Source: GW2011-AR15 sp964428335 (GTDB taxonomy: Archaea; Nanobdellota; Nanobdellia; Woesearchaeales; GW2011-AR15). From it: a DNA stretch of 50,380 nt. This document shows positions 21,523-30,297 of this stretch, piece after piece; position 1 is the stretch's first letter, and every line of letters begins with the position of its first letter. Under the pieces are notes generated by a model, which was not told the DNA's origin, ran no database searches, and saw nothing but the letters and a program-made list of their open reading frames with translations. Location: NCBI GenBank assembly GCA_964428335.1, contig CAYRXW010000011.1:1-50380 (forward strand), written 5' to 3'. A program made the translations under genes and the position numbers.

Positions 21523-22119
21523 TTAGAAACTCAGCACCACTTTATTTTTTCTTGCAAAGAAATTAATCTTATTTTTTAGCGCATTCCCTTTATACATAAA
21601 GACATAATACATTGTCCCAAGGATTGCATGCGAGATCCCAATCCAGAATACATTTCCAAAAGCAAGATAAAAATAAGACCAGAAAAGTCCAGCTATGAAT
21701 GTAAATGTCCCTAAATCAAGCCTTAGATGAAAAAGCATGTAGTAAATGGAGCTTAATAAAATTGTAATATAAGGATTGCCTATCAATTCAAATAATGTGC
21801 CAGTAAAGACAAACTGGAACAGGATTTCCTGTAGTATCCCAAAAGGGATGTATAAAAAAAATACCATGAGAGACCATTTCAATGGTTTTTTGTCCTTAAT
21901 TCCAACTATTATGATAACACAAATCATTAATGCAGTAAATCCCATTAAATACGCTCCTGAAATCCAGAAATTATCTATGAACATGCTAAAACCAGGTTTT
22001 TTCAGAAAAAGTATGAAAAAGCCGAATAAGAACATCAAAACACCATGGATGGTATCATATTTTTTTACAAAAAAGTACCAGATAAGAAGGATAAGACAAA
22101 GCAGTAATATAACTTGCAT
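21523..22119 (-). CDS. CPBP-like intramembrane protease family protein with altered motif 1
   Basis: The 198-residue protein has about six membrane segments. The CPBP (Rce1/CAAX-protease-like) pattern is visible: ILQEILFQFVFTGTLFE (motif 1), SSIYYMLFHL (motif 2) and WIGISHAILG (motif 4). Motif 1 is normally EExxxR, but here it is QE and the Arg is Gln, so metal-dependent cleavage may be weakened or lost. Both later histidines are kept. No operon partner is visible; it converges with the preceding gene. Confidence 0.7.
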   Translation of the reverse strand: MQVILLLCLILLIWYFFVKKYDTIHGVLMFLFGFFILFLKKPGFSMFIDNFWISGAYLMGFTALMICVIIIVGIKDKKPLKWSLMVFFLYIPFGILQEILFQFVFTGTLFELIGNPYITILLSSIYYMLFHLRLDLGTFTFIAGLFWSYFYLAFGNVFWIGISHAILGTMYYVFMYKGNALKNKINFFARKNKVVLSF

Positions 22120-22199
22120 TTGATTAATTATTTAGCTAGCCATTTTATAATATTTTCTATATTCTAACTTTTTATATATAACTTTAAAATCTTATATTT

Positions 22200-23033
22200 A
22201 TGGATCTCGAAAAATTAGTGAGCAAGTTCAGGCTAAAGCAGGAGATAAGGAAGTCAGGGATTACAGATGAGTCCTTAGGGCTAAAGCTTTATTTTAAAGA
22301 AAATCGTTACTTTGTTTCAAACATCATTGGAAAAAACATAATCACTTTAAGCGAGACAAATGCTCTTTACTTAGGCCTGCTTTTAGTTGAGAGATATGCT
22401 TCCAATGACAGGATTGAGGATTTTTTCAATGAAAAAAGGCAGGATATATCTTCAAATATAGGGAATTTAAGAAGAACAAATTTGCGTTTGATTATTGACA
22501 CACATGATAAGATAAAGTCGTTTGGGCAAAGCGCTGCTTTTTCAGGTTACTATTTGGGTAATTTGAGTGAACAAATCCAAGATATAGAAAAAGAATTAGG
22601 CCTGCCTATATATTATAATACACTAAATAATAAACTTTCAGAAAAAGAAGATATGGAGGAAGGCTTTAAATTAAGGCTGGAAAAGAACGCTTGTTATGTC
22701 ATAGATATTATAAGAAAAGGGAAGGTAAAAATTTCTCTTAATCTGACACCTATAGAAGGAGAATATGTAAAAAATATTGCTAGAAATGAAGGGTTTCTTC
22801 TTGAAAAAGAAGCAAGTAAAATGTATTCAAGGCAGCCAGGGCACAGTAAGGAGATTAGGCACATAAGAATTAAAAAGAAACACACGGCTTTTGTCCAGAA
22901 TTTGAATGGACTGAATAAAAAGTTAAGTCAGTATGGCATGAATTTTACATTCTATAAATCAAGGGAGGTTAATCTGATTTACCTAAATGAAAAACCATCA
23001 ATAGATAAAATAAATGCAAGGCTTTCCAGATAA
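22200..23033 (+). CDS. Hypothetical soluble protein
   Basis: No family recognised. The 277-residue product starts at an ATG about 26 bp from TTTATATATA (22171-22180), so it is probably leaderless. It is Lys/Arg-rich with no membrane segment. The N-terminal ~60 residues have alternating strands (LYFKENRYFVSNIIGKNIIT). A helical middle follows (YASNDRIEDFFNEKRQDIS). The C-terminal part is basic (HSKEIRHIRIKKKH), which would suit nucleic acid contact, though this is only a composition argument. Confidence 0.65.
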   Translation: MDLEKLVSKFRLKQEIRKSGITDESLGLKLYFKENRYFVSNIIGKNIITLSETNALYLGLLLVERYASNDRIEDFFNEKRQDISSNIGNLRRTNLRLIIDTHDKIKSFGQSAAFSGYYLGNLSEQIQDIEKELGLPIYYNTLNNKLSEKEDMEEGFKLRLEKNACYVIDIIRKGKVKISLNLTPIEGEYVKNIARNEGFLLEKEASKMYSRQPGHSKEIRHIRIKKKHTAFVQNLNGLNKKLSQYGMNFTFYKSREVNLIYLNEKPSIDKINARLSR

Positions 23034-23079
23034 TCCTCAAAGTATACCTTTATAAAATGCATATTTTTACTTTTCCTGG

Positions 23080-24342
23080 ATGAAAAAAGTATTCATAAAA
23101 ACCTACGGCTGCTCATTTAACCAGGCAGATTCTGAAAACATGGCCGGGTTATTACAGAAATCAAAAAATTTCGATATAGTTGATAGTGAAGAAAAGGCAG
23201 ACTTGGTTATAATAAACAGTTGCACAGTAAAAAACAATGCAGAGACAAAATTCTGGCGTGATGTAAAGAATATAAAAAAGCCAAAGATACTTGCAGGATG
23301 CGTGCCTCAGGCTGAAAGAGACAAGTCAAAATTCTTAGGTTTCTCAGTTATAGGAACTAACCAGATAACAAATGTTGTCGAGGTTGCAGAGGAGACTCTT
23401 AAAGGAAATACTGTCCAGTTATTGAAAAAAGAAAAAAACCCGAGGCTTAATATCCCAAAGGTCAGGAAAAACAGCATAATAGAGATACTTCCGATAAACG
23501 AAGGATGCCTAGGGAGCTGCAATTTCTGCGCAACAAAATTTGCCCGTGGCCATTTACTCTCGTATGATCCAGATGAGATTGCAAAGCAGGCAAGGGAAGC
23601 ATTAAATGAAGGTGTCAAGGAACTATGGCTCACAAGCCAGGATACTGCCTGCTATGGATATGACATAAAAACAAACATAGTCTCACTTTTAAGAAAGCTC
23701 TTGGAGATGAAAAGAGATTTCAAGATTAGGCTCGGCATGGGAAACCCGGATTTTCTTCCTGATTATCTTGATGAGCTAATTGAAGTCTTTAAGGATGAAA
23801 GGATGTTCAAATTTATCCATATACCTCTGCAGGCTGGGTCTGATAATGTATTAAAGTTAATGAAACGTGAATATGAAGTTAAAACATTTATTGAAATAAT
23901 AGAAAAATTCAGGAAAGTTCATCCTGATATAACCATTGCAACAGATATAATTGTAGGATATCCTGGTGAAACAGAAAAAGACTTTCAAAAAACAGTTGAT
24001 ATACTAAAACTCACAAAACCAGATGTCATAAATGTATCTAGGTTTTGGGCACGTCCAGGAACACTAGCTGCTAAAAAAAAGCAGTTAGATTCAAATATAA
24101 TAAAGGAAAGAGGAATAAGGCTGACAGAAGTTTTTCATAAAATATCAGAAGAGAACAATAAAAAATGGCAAAATTGGAAAGGAAATATAATGATAAGTGA
24201 ATATGGAAAAAACAATACTTCAATAGGAAGAAATTATTCATATAAGCCCGTAATTGTAAAAGGAAAATATGATTTTGGAACAGAACTAAATGTTAAAATT
24301 AATAAGACAACTATTTTTGATTTAAGGGCAGATGTATTCTAA
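23080..24342 (+). CDS. tRNA t6A37 methylthiotransferase (MtaB/CDKAL1-type radical SAM enzyme)
   Basis: This 420-residue enzyme has the methylthiotransferase layout. The N-terminal UPF0004 domain has three cluster cysteines (C11 in TYGCSFNQAD, C48, C74). The radical SAM domain has GCLGSCNFC (C143, C147, C150). The C-terminal TRAM domain is short. IVGYPGETEKDF and FIHIPLQAGSDNVLKLMKR are typical. The archaeal e-MtaB group converts t6A37 to ms2t6A in tRNAs reading ANN codons. TTTATAAAA at 23049-23057 is 27 bp before the ATG. Confidence 0.92.
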   Translation: MKKVFIKTYGCSFNQADSENMAGLLQKSKNFDIVDSEEKADLVIINSCTVKNNAETKFWRDVKNIKKPKILAGCVPQAERDKSKFLGFSVIGTNQITNVVEVAEETLKGNTVQLLKKEKNPRLNIPKVRKNSIIEILPINEGCLGSCNFCATKFARGHLLSYDPDEIAKQAREALNEGVKELWLTSQDTACYGYDIKTNIVSLLRKLLEMKRDFKIRLGMGNPDFLPDYLDELIEVFKDERMFKFIHIPLQAGSDNVLKLMKREYEVKTFIEIIEKFRKVHPDITIATDIIVGYPGETEKDFQKTVDILKLTKPDVINVSRFWARPGTLAAKKKQLDSNIIKERGIRLTEVFHKISEENNKKWQNWKGNIMISEYGKNNTSIGRNYSYKPVIVKGKYDFGTELNVKINKTTIFDLRADVF

Positions 24343-24435
24343 TCTATGAAATATTTCTAGTGTATTTATTACCTTAATCAATGAAACCTCAATTAACAAA
24401 ATTAAATATGAAAATATCAAAAAGAAATAATTTAA

Positions 24436-25026
24436 CTATCTTGAACTGTCTGACTGTCTTTCTAATTCAAGTTTCTTTGCGATTGCTGCTGAACCAGTGT
24501 TTCTCTGGTATGCAAAGACAATCTCATCAACAAGATTCTCAACTGCGCTTTTCTTCTTGTTGAATGACCTTTGGTAAACACCCTGGACCATGTACTTTAA
24601 TGCCTGGTCAACCCTTCTTTGTGGTGCCATCTCAACAGCTTTTGGATACCTTGCTCCACCATATTCAATTGTGATGATTTCTTCTCTTGGAGATGCATTC
24701 TCAAGTGCAGCAACAAAAACTTCGACTGGGTTTTTGTTCAGCTTCTTTTCAATAGCTACAAAAGCATCTTCAACTAACCTATATGCTGAAAGCGCTTTTC
24801 CTGTGTTTCTTCCAGATGAAAGCAAGTGCTTCTTTGATTTATGTCCTGCGACCATTAACTTATTCATCAGCCTTTCGACAATGAAAACCTTGCTTTTGTG
24901 AAACCTGTTTCCTGCATATCTTGCGCCAGTCCTTGGAACAATCCTAGGCTGAAGTGAGATATACCTCTGCAGACCTAAATCATTGACTTTTATTGTTTCA
25001 ACATCCCATCTGTTAAATGCTTTCAT
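24436..25026 (-). CDS. rps7: Small ribosomal subunit protein uS7
   Basis: The protein has 196 residues. LQPRIVPRTGARYAGNRFHK, ENASPREEIITIEYGGARYP and RRVDQALKYMVQG match archaeal S7, which nucleates assembly of the 30S head. It ends the L30e-NusA-S12-S7 operon. In many archaea EF-2 or EF-1alpha follows, but here the next gene lies on the opposite strand, so the operon is truncated relative to the common order. Confidence 0.96.
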   Translation of the reverse strand: MKAFNRWDVETIKVNDLGLQRYISLQPRIVPRTGARYAGNRFHKSKVFIVERLMNKLMVAGHKSKKHLLSSGRNTGKALSAYRLVEDAFVAIEKKLNKNPVEVFVAALENASPREEIITIEYGGARYPKAVEMAPQRRVDQALKYMVQGVYQRSFNKKKSAVENLVDEIVFAYQRNTGSAAIAKKLELERQSDSSR

Positions 25027-25037
25027 TTTATTTTACC

Positions 25038-25475
25038 TTACTTTCTAGCCTTCTCTAGCTTTCCGCTTCTTAGTGCTGCTAAGGATTGGTCATTTACTTT
25101 TATAACTTTCCATCTGACACCTGGGATATCTCCCATTGACCTTCCTTTTGGTCCGCCGATGCATTCAATCATGACTTCATCGTGTTCGTCTACAAATTTT
25201 GTTGCGCCGTCTCCTGGCATGAATGCAGTTACCTGCCTTCCGTTCTTGATAAGCTGCACCTTTGCGCATTTAATCAAGCCTGAGTGTGGCTGCTTTCTTT
25301 CTACCTGTGTCTTCTCAATAACAATCCCGTTTGCCTGGGATACCCCTCCCAAAGGATCAGACTTCCTTTTCAGGTCAAGTGCCCTTCTCTTGAATTTGAT
25401 ATCCTGCCACTTGCCTTTGTTCCTTCTTTTGACTAATGTTGTACCAGCGTTAAGACCATTTGTTTTTTTACCCAT
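25038..25475 (-). CDS. rps12: Small ribosomal subunit protein uS12
   Basis: The 145-residue protein contains DPLGGVSQANGIVIEKTQVE, KQPHSGLIKCAKVQLIKNG and a PGDGATKFVDEHDEV segment, the decoding-centre loops of archaeal S12. It begins 2 bases after nusA ends and is followed by rps7 after 11 bases, so all are co-transcribed. Confidence 0.97.
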   Translation of the reverse strand: MGKKTNGLNAGTTLVKRRNKGKWQDIKFKRRALDLKRKSDPLGGVSQANGIVIEKTQVERKQPHSGLIKCAKVQLIKNGRQVTAFMPGDGATKFVDEHDEVMIECIGGPKGRSMGDIPGVRWKVIKVNDQSLAALRSGKLEKARK

Positions 25476-25477
25476 TT

Positions 25478-25894
25478 TTACATAACCTTGATTTCTTTTA
25501 TCTCCTTGAAGTATTTGTTCATTATATCTAAATTGTTTTTTATATTGCTTTGGTTCCTCCCGATTGCAAAGGCCTTTGTTTTCGAATCCTGTGCCTTTAT
25601 TATAAGCACATCATCGCCTTCGACCTCAACCTGAAGAGGATAAAGCAGGTTTTTGAGGAATTTTTTTGGATCCTGGTTGAATCCCAGAATCTTTATTTTC
25701 CTCTTAAGCATATCCTCAAGCTTCCTTACATTTGAAGCCTGCTTGCCAATAGCTTTCCCAACAAGATTATCCTCAACGACGAAAGTCATAAGGTTGTTTT
25801 CGTCTGTGAAATAATCCTTGAGTTTTGTACCGGCAATTTTTTCAAATAATGACATGACTTTTAAGTCCTGTGCATTATAAACCCTTCTTGACAT
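25478..25894 (-). CDS. nusA: NusA-like KH-domain transcription factor
   Basis: The 138-residue protein is the short archaeal NusA, with two KH domains and no S1 or N-terminal domain. GKAIGKQASNVRKLEDMLKR is the first GXXG loop and FAIGRNQSNIKNNLDIM the second. It is thought to act in transcription elongation/termination and RNA binding. It lies in its conserved place between L30e and S12, starting right at the L30e stop. Confidence 0.93.
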   Translation of the reverse strand: MSRRVYNAQDLKVMSLFEKIAGTKLKDYFTDENNLMTFVVEDNLVGKAIGKQASNVRKLEDMLKRKIKILGFNQDPKKFLKNLLYPLQVEVEGDDVLIIKAQDSKTKAFAIGRNQSNIKNNLDIMNKYFKEIKEIKVM

Positions 25895-26152
25895 TTATTT
25901 CAAAAGCCCGATTACCGAGACTGAAAAAGGCTTCTTGCAAACGGTTCCAAGTTCATCATTCTTAATGTCCAGTTTTACAAATTCTGTTCCAAGAACTTTG
26001 CTGTAATGCTCTATATCTGACATTATATCTGATTTTGTGTTGCTTGCGACGAAAACTTTCTTGAGTTTTCCGCCCTTTAGGCTTTTTATTGCCCTGTCAG
26101 TACCCATAATGAGCTTCTTGCCCTGCAGATTTTTGCTAATATCGTCTATCAT
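25895..26152 (-). CDS. rpl30e: Large ribosomal subunit protein eL30 (L30e)
   Basis: The product has 85 residues from the ATG at 26152. KKLIMGTDRAIKSLKGGKLK followed by KVFVASNT is the L7Ae/L30e-type RNA-binding core, and GTVCKKPFSVSVIGLL closes the fold. A TTG 9 bases upstream keeps the frame open, but TTTATAAA (26176-26183) is centred 27.5 bp before the ATG, so a leaderless ATG start is preferred. It leads the nusA-rps12-rps7 operon. RNA polymerase genes, which often precede L30e, are absent here. Confidence 0.93.
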   Translation of the reverse strand: MIDDISKNLQGKKLIMGTDRAIKSLKGGKLKKVFVASNTKSDIMSDIEHYSKVLGTEFVKLDIKNDELGTVCKKPFSVSVIGLLK

Positions 26153-26175
26153 CCTGCTCAAGAAAATTATGGTGG

Positions 26176-26230
26176 TTTATAAAGATTGTCATTGAACAAT
26201 CTTTAAACGCAAAAATATGCCTATTTTTGC
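26176..26230. promoter_or_regulatory. L30e operon promoter overlapping two perfect inverted repeats
   Basis: The minus-strand TATA box (26176-26183) overlaps a 10-bp inverted repeat, TAAAGATTGT/ACAATCTTTA (26180-26205, 6-nt loop). A second perfect 9-bp repeat, GCAAAAATA/TATTTTTGC (26209-26230, 4-nt loop), is immediately adjacent. TATAAAGATTG recurs at 26233-26243. Binding here would occlude TBP, so these are candidate operators for the ribosomal operon, or a remnant terminator pair. Confidence 0.5.
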
Positions 26231-26318
26231 TGTATAAAGATTGCTATGTTATTGCATTTAGACGTGAAATTTTCGGGTTTGCTATACATTTATATATAGA
26301 CTATTTTGACTTTTGGAG

Positions 26319-27083
26319 ATGCTGATATCAGAAAAAGACTACTTAATCTGTAAAGAAGAGAGAGATGGACATAAAGTAAGATATTCTTTTTTTGATGGCG
26401 AAGAAAGTATAGGCTATAGGGGCAAAACACCTCTTTTGTATATCTCAATCAATGAAAAGGTTTTTGAGACAAATTTCCTTGATGAGTCAGTAGGAATGCA
26501 AAGCGCCCTTCGTTCTCTTGATTTATCTGTCTATCACTTATTTGGAAATTTCATGAATTATGCCGAAGAAGAACCTAACAGTGACATAGTTGCTGGTTCA
26601 AATAGAGGCATAGATGATTTTTTTCATGAGGAAAAATACTACCGGGTTGATTTGATAACGAGAACCTATAAAGAGATAGAATCTGAAGAGAACCCTATTT
26701 ACAATTCTCTGAACAGCTTCATCAAATATTCAAGTGCAGCAGTTGATAAGATAAAGGATATATTCTCGTTCAATAATATTCTTGGCAAAGCATTGGTGGG
26801 AACAGTTGCTGCGATAACTTCAATGTATTCTTCGGTATTGCCAAGGCTGCTTATGGAATCAACAACTTTGGATAACCCTGTTTATTCTGATTATTATCCA
26901 ATAATCTTTTCTGCAGGAATTGTCTCAGTAGCACTTACAGCTATAATCTCAGCTTATTATGAAAAAATGGCATCAACCTCACCGGTATATTCCAATGGGA
27001 AGATAAATGCTGAAAAACTGATGATAGCCGGCGTAGGCTATGGTACTGCTCTGGGCTTTTTATTCCCAAGATTGTTTCTTTAG
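26319..27083 (+). CDS. Hypothetical membrane protein with soluble N-terminal domain
   Basis: No family recognised. The start is the ATG at 26319 (254 residues), about 25 bp from TTTATATATAG (26289-26299); a TTG at 26313 is less likely. Residues 1-140 are soluble and acidic with beta-rich segments (HKVRYSFFDGEESIGYRG). Three hydrophobic stretches follow (GKALVGTVAAITSMYSSVLP, YPIIFSAGIVSVALTAIISA, MIAGVGYGTALGFLFPRLF). The plan resembles the proteins at 6973 and 33433. Confidence 0.65.
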   Translation: MLISEKDYLICKEERDGHKVRYSFFDGEESIGYRGKTPLLYISINEKVFETNFLDESVGMQSALRSLDLSVYHLFGNFMNYAEEEPNSDIVAGSNRGIDDFFHEEKYYRVDLITRTYKEIESEENPIYNSLNSFIKYSSAAVDKIKDIFSFNNILGKALVGTVAAITSMYSSVLPRLLMESTTLDNPVYSDYYPIIFSAGIVSVALTAIISAYYEKMASTSPVYSNGKINAEKLMIAGVGYGTALGFLFPRLFL

Positions 27084-27152
27084 GTTTGGTAATATAATCA
27101 GATTTTATCACTTTAAGTGATTAGTTTCCTTTGTTTATCATGAATTTCTTTT

Positions 27153-28133
27153 TTAAGTAAACAGTTTCAGCAAAGCAGGGCTGCTAAATTCAATTGTCTC
27201 TTGTTTTCCCAGCTCATTTACAACATTTATAGTTAATCTGGTACCTTCATAGTTAAATACTATAGGAATGGTGCATTCTTCTCCAAACTCCTGGCATTGC
27301 AAAGCATAAATATCCCAAAGCCTGTATAATCCTGCCTCATCTTCAGCAGACCAGGCAGAGCCGGTAATGAAACCTGGTGGAGGGATTGAAAATTTAACAT
27401 ATTTATTTTTTGTTTCGTCAAGCCCGCGCAGTTTAAGTGATAATGTAGCTATTCTGTACTCAGAATCCGGCAGATCAAATGAGTCAAATCCAATGTAATA
27501 TTCACCTTCAAACTTTCCTTTAATCAAAAGTGGGGTTGTTCCAGGTGTCATAGGTACAGGTGTAGTAGTTGGGTAAATTAGGGTTTGCGTAGGTATAGGC
27601 GTTTGGGTAATCAGGATAGTTGGTGTTGAAACAGGTTCAGTTTTGCTGATATTGTTTACAGGCATGCCTGAATACAACAAAAATGCAAAGGCTGCTATGG
27701 CGCTAACAGCAAACGAAGCATATGCAATATTTTTCAAACTTATGCTATGTTCTTTTTCATTAAGTACTTTTTCATCTGCGGGTTTTATTGCACCTTTATC
27801 TATTTTGTAATGTGCATCTTGGCTTGATAGGATTATCTTGTTTTCTTCATACCAGCTTAGGATTAATCCATATGCTTTCTGCCCTCTTTCATCAAGCTTA
27901 TTTTCCAGGTATCCTCTCCATTCCATTGGATCATTTGGGAGACTAATCAGTTCATTTTGCTTCAGCTTGGTTTTTGTCACAAATGCATCAGTGAGCAAAT
28001 CATCAAGGTTTTCTCCATTCTTTATTCTCGACTGGTTGAACTGCGGGCATGTTCCGTAGTTAAAAATGCCCTCTATGGTCTCTTTTACCTGATTTAGGTT
28101 GTAGTTTGAGTATTTGGGTTGTGCGTTGTACAT
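27153..28133 (-). CDS. Single-pass membrane protein with Thr/Pro-rich stalk and extracellular beta domain
   Basis: The product has 326 residues from the ATG at 28133. Residues ~1-135 are cytoplasmic and helical. A membrane helix follows (IAYASFAVSAIAAFAFLLYS), then a 40-residue Thr/Pro stalk (TPTILITQTPIPTQTLIYP and onward). The outer domain of ~110 residues is beta-rich with two cysteines (ALQCQEFGEEC). The stalk suggests O-glycosylation. It is the last gene of a four-gene minus-strand cluster of unknown function and starts 23 bp after the previous stop. Confidence 0.65.
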   Translation of the reverse strand: MYNAQPKYSNYNLNQVKETIEGIFNYGTCPQFNQSRIKNGENLDDLLTDAFVTKTKLKQNELISLPNDPMEWRGYLENKLDERGQKAYGLILSWYEENKIILSSQDAHYKIDKGAIKPADEKVLNEKEHSISLKNIAYASFAVSAIAAFAFLLYSGMPVNNISKTEPVSTPTILITQTPIPTQTLIYPTTTPVPMTPGTTPLLIKGKFEGEYYIGFDSFDLPDSEYRIATLSLKLRGLDETKNKYVKFSIPPPGFITGSAWSAEDEAGLYRLWDIYALQCQEFGEECTIPIVFNYEGTRLTINVVNELGKQETIEFSSPALLKLFT

Positions 28134-28156
28134 GCGTATCACTTTCTTGATATATT

Positions 28157-28951
28157 TTAAGGAGTGCTATCAGGATTGACATATTTCTGAATCTCATAAA
28201 AAATATCCTGATTCCCAACTAATTCCATTGTTCTATTACCCTTTACAAATTTCTTATTAGGCGCTTCTACATAATCACCTAAAAATTCTTCAGCATTTTT
28301 TCCGTCAGCTAAAAGCTGCCCTATTGCCCTGACACAGGAATATAACTCCTCTTGCCTGGATTGGCTTAAGCGGTATAATAATGCATTCTCAGTCTCACGC
28401 GGATCAGCTTTAGCTTTTCCAAGAATATCTCTAATGATTATCAGTGCATTTCCAGTATACTCTTGGTCAGGTTTATCTTTTTTAGAATTGGTTGTTTCTT
28501 GGTATTTTATATCGCATAAATTCATTATAAACTTAGTTGAGTATAGTAAAGGAATATCTTTTGAGATTATTCCGACTTCAGCCAAATAAGCTTCTATAGC
28601 CTTAAATGAATCCAACCTTTTTTGATATTCAGTTATGCTTTTTACCTTGCCTTCCATGTTTAGGTTACTAAATACATTTTTTATACTCGGATAATTGCCA
28701 ATTATTTCAAAAACTTGCTCTAGATTATCTATTGGACATAAGCCAGCCAAAGTTACTGCATCATTAAGTGAGGCTATCGGATTAAAGACTTTAATCCATC
28801 GGTTGTAAATATCAAATATTTTCTCTAAATTTTCTATAGGATTTAGACTATTTTTTGCTATAGGGATTGCAGATGTATTCTCTTTTTCAATTCGAGCAAG
28901 TGGGATTATTGTAAGGTTTAAGTATTCATCAATTATTTGTGAGTTATCCAT
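28157..28951 (-). CDS. Hypothetical soluble helical protein, third gene of a four-gene cluster
   Basis: No family recognised. AGGTGAAAAAA precedes the ATG at 28951, giving 264 residues; the open frame extends to a GTG within that site. It is almost wholly helical, with a pair of similar segments (LNPIENLEKIFDIYNRW and LCPIDNLEQVFEIIGNYP) that look like a short internal repeat. No membrane segment is present. The upstream gene's stop overlaps the ribosome-binding region, so it is tightly coupled. Confidence 0.6.
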   Translation of the reverse strand: MDNSQIIDEYLNLTIIPLARIEKENTSAIPIAKNSLNPIENLEKIFDIYNRWIKVFNPIASLNDAVTLAGLCPIDNLEQVFEIIGNYPSIKNVFSNLNMEGKVKSITEYQKRLDSFKAIEAYLAEVGIISKDIPLLYSTKFIMNLCDIKYQETTNSKKDKPDQEYTGNALIIIRDILGKAKADPRETENALLYRLSQSRQEELYSCVRAIGQLLADGKNAEEFLGDYVEAPNKKFVKGNRTMELVGNQDIFYEIQKYVNPDSTP

Positions 28952-28956
28952 TTTTT

Positions 28957-29577
28957 TCACCTATAATTTGGAAATGCTAATAGCACTTTTTTAACCTCTT
29001 TCTCACCGGAATCATGGTAATCAGGTCTTATAGCATAAACCCTTGTTTCATATACATCTCCTAATCTTTTTACAAGCTCTATTTGTTTCTCAATTCTATC
29101 GTTATCTCTTAATCCTTTAAATGCAGAAACAGGATCAGATAAGATATCTCTGACAAGCCTTAATTTTCCACCTAATCCTATGTAATCTGACAAAGGTTTG
29201 GTCATTTCATGAGCAAGTTCATTAATGTGCTCTTTGGATTTTGCTTCAGCAAAATAGATAATATTTGTCTCCAAATTGTGCCTAACATACTTAAATGTGC
29301 CATCTTCATATCTGTGGATTCCTGGCTTAAGATAACCTGTTTTTGGTGTGGTTTCTTCAGCTTGCATGATTAATGAGCAATCAACTAAATGTGTTAGCAT
29401 CTTGAAGTCCTTTTTACTTAGGTGTTCATTATAAACAGCAGCTAACAAAGAAGACAAGTTTTCAACATTGCCAAAAAGCAAATGGCTCATCCTTGCCCCA
29501 AAGGCATATAGGTCAAAATGTTCGACAAAATTTTCAGTTCCTTCTATTGCTTCATCAATTGTAAAATTTCTTGCCAT
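28957..29577 (-). CDS. Hypothetical soluble protein, second gene of a four-gene cluster
   Basis: No family recognised. The protein has 206 residues from the ATG at 29577, again directly after AGGTGAAAAAA, the same leader as the following gene. A helical N-terminal half is followed by a beta hairpin-like stretch (GIHRYEDGTFKYVRHN, NIIYFAEAKS). The C-terminal half is helical and ends YETRVYAIRPDYHDSGEKE. No catalytic motif stands out. Confidence 0.6.
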   Translation of the reverse strand: MARNFTIDEAIEGTENFVEHFDLYAFGARMSHLLFGNVENLSSLLAAVYNEHLSKKDFKMLTHLVDCSLIMQAEETTPKTGYLKPGIHRYEDGTFKYVRHNLETNIIYFAEAKSKEHINELAHEMTKPLSDYIGLGGKLRLVRDILSDPVSAFKGLRDNDRIEKQIELVKRLGDVYETRVYAIRPDYHDSGEKEVKKVLLAFPNYR

Positions 29578-29608
29578 TTTTTTCACCTCTTTTTTTTTAA
29601 ATGGTTAT

Positions 29609-30139
29609 TTAAAGCAGTTTAGCAATATCACCTGAATACACAAAGCCTTCGTGGCTTTTTAGGAAATCCTTAAGCATGCCGCTGGTTGTATTGTAATATC
29701 TCTGTGGGCTTAACTGAAGCATGTCTGTATATTTTACAAGGCTAGATGATGGTTCTGTTGAGACCATATCTGCAGTAAATAGGTTTGTATCTCCTGGAAG
29801 CCCAAACCTTTCTCTAGCGCTGTATTCTGGGAAAGCAGACCTAAATTTCGTTAATTCAGGTTCGAGAATTTGTTTTATGTGACCTTTTAACATTTCTGAA
29901 TTAATATTTCTCATTCCTGCACTTAAGTACGAAATAGCCAAAAAATAATGGTCGCTTGCAGATTCCAAATATTCTGTGTCCTGAAATTTATAAGCTTGGC
30001 TAAGTAGGGTTAGTCCATCTGCCGTATCTTTTCCATAGAAGGGTATTGCAGCTTTAGCTACGATTTCTTCAATTGGCATTTGGAATAATTCAGACCAACT
30101 GTCATGCAATTTTGCTGCTGGTAATAAAGATATTTTCAT
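29609..30139 (-). CDS. Hypothetical soluble protein, first gene of a four-gene cluster
   Basis: No family recognised. The frame opens at 30166, but GGAGATGAG lies just before the ATG at 30139, which gives 176 residues. It is mostly helical (ATGs aside, ADGLTLLSQAYKFQDTEYLE and ASDHYFLAISYLSAGM could be a TPR-like pair). The spacing to the next gene is 31 bp. The promoter must lie in the AT-rich ~150 bp between this gene and the divergent AbrB-PhoU regulator. Confidence 0.6.
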   Translation of the reverse strand: MKISLLPAAKLHDSWSELFQMPIEEIVAKAAIPFYGKDTADGLTLLSQAYKFQDTEYLESASDHYFLAISYLSAGMRNINSEMLKGHIKQILEPELTKFRSAFPEYSARERFGLPGDTNLFTADMVSTEPSSSLVKYTDMLQLSPQRYYNTTSGMLKDFLKSHEGFVYSGDIAKLL

Positions 30140-30297
30140 TTTTCTCATCTCCTTACAAAGATTCAAATATCTTTGTTTTTGTTACTATTTAGTGGTCTTA
30201 TTCAATTATTTAATTATTTCCATTAAAAATTATAATTTAAATTAAAAATATCATTTTTTTAGAAAAGATTAAATATAAGCTGGGCTTGATTGAAGAT

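Noticed and set aside
24343..24435. Possible small RNA between the radical SAM gene and rps7
   Set aside because: Only AT-rich sequence without stable stems or promoter-terminator pair.
27536..27660. Tandem DNA repeat in the Thr/Pro region of the membrane protein
   Set aside because: It is codon-level low complexity of a Thr/Pro stalk, not a distinct DNA element.
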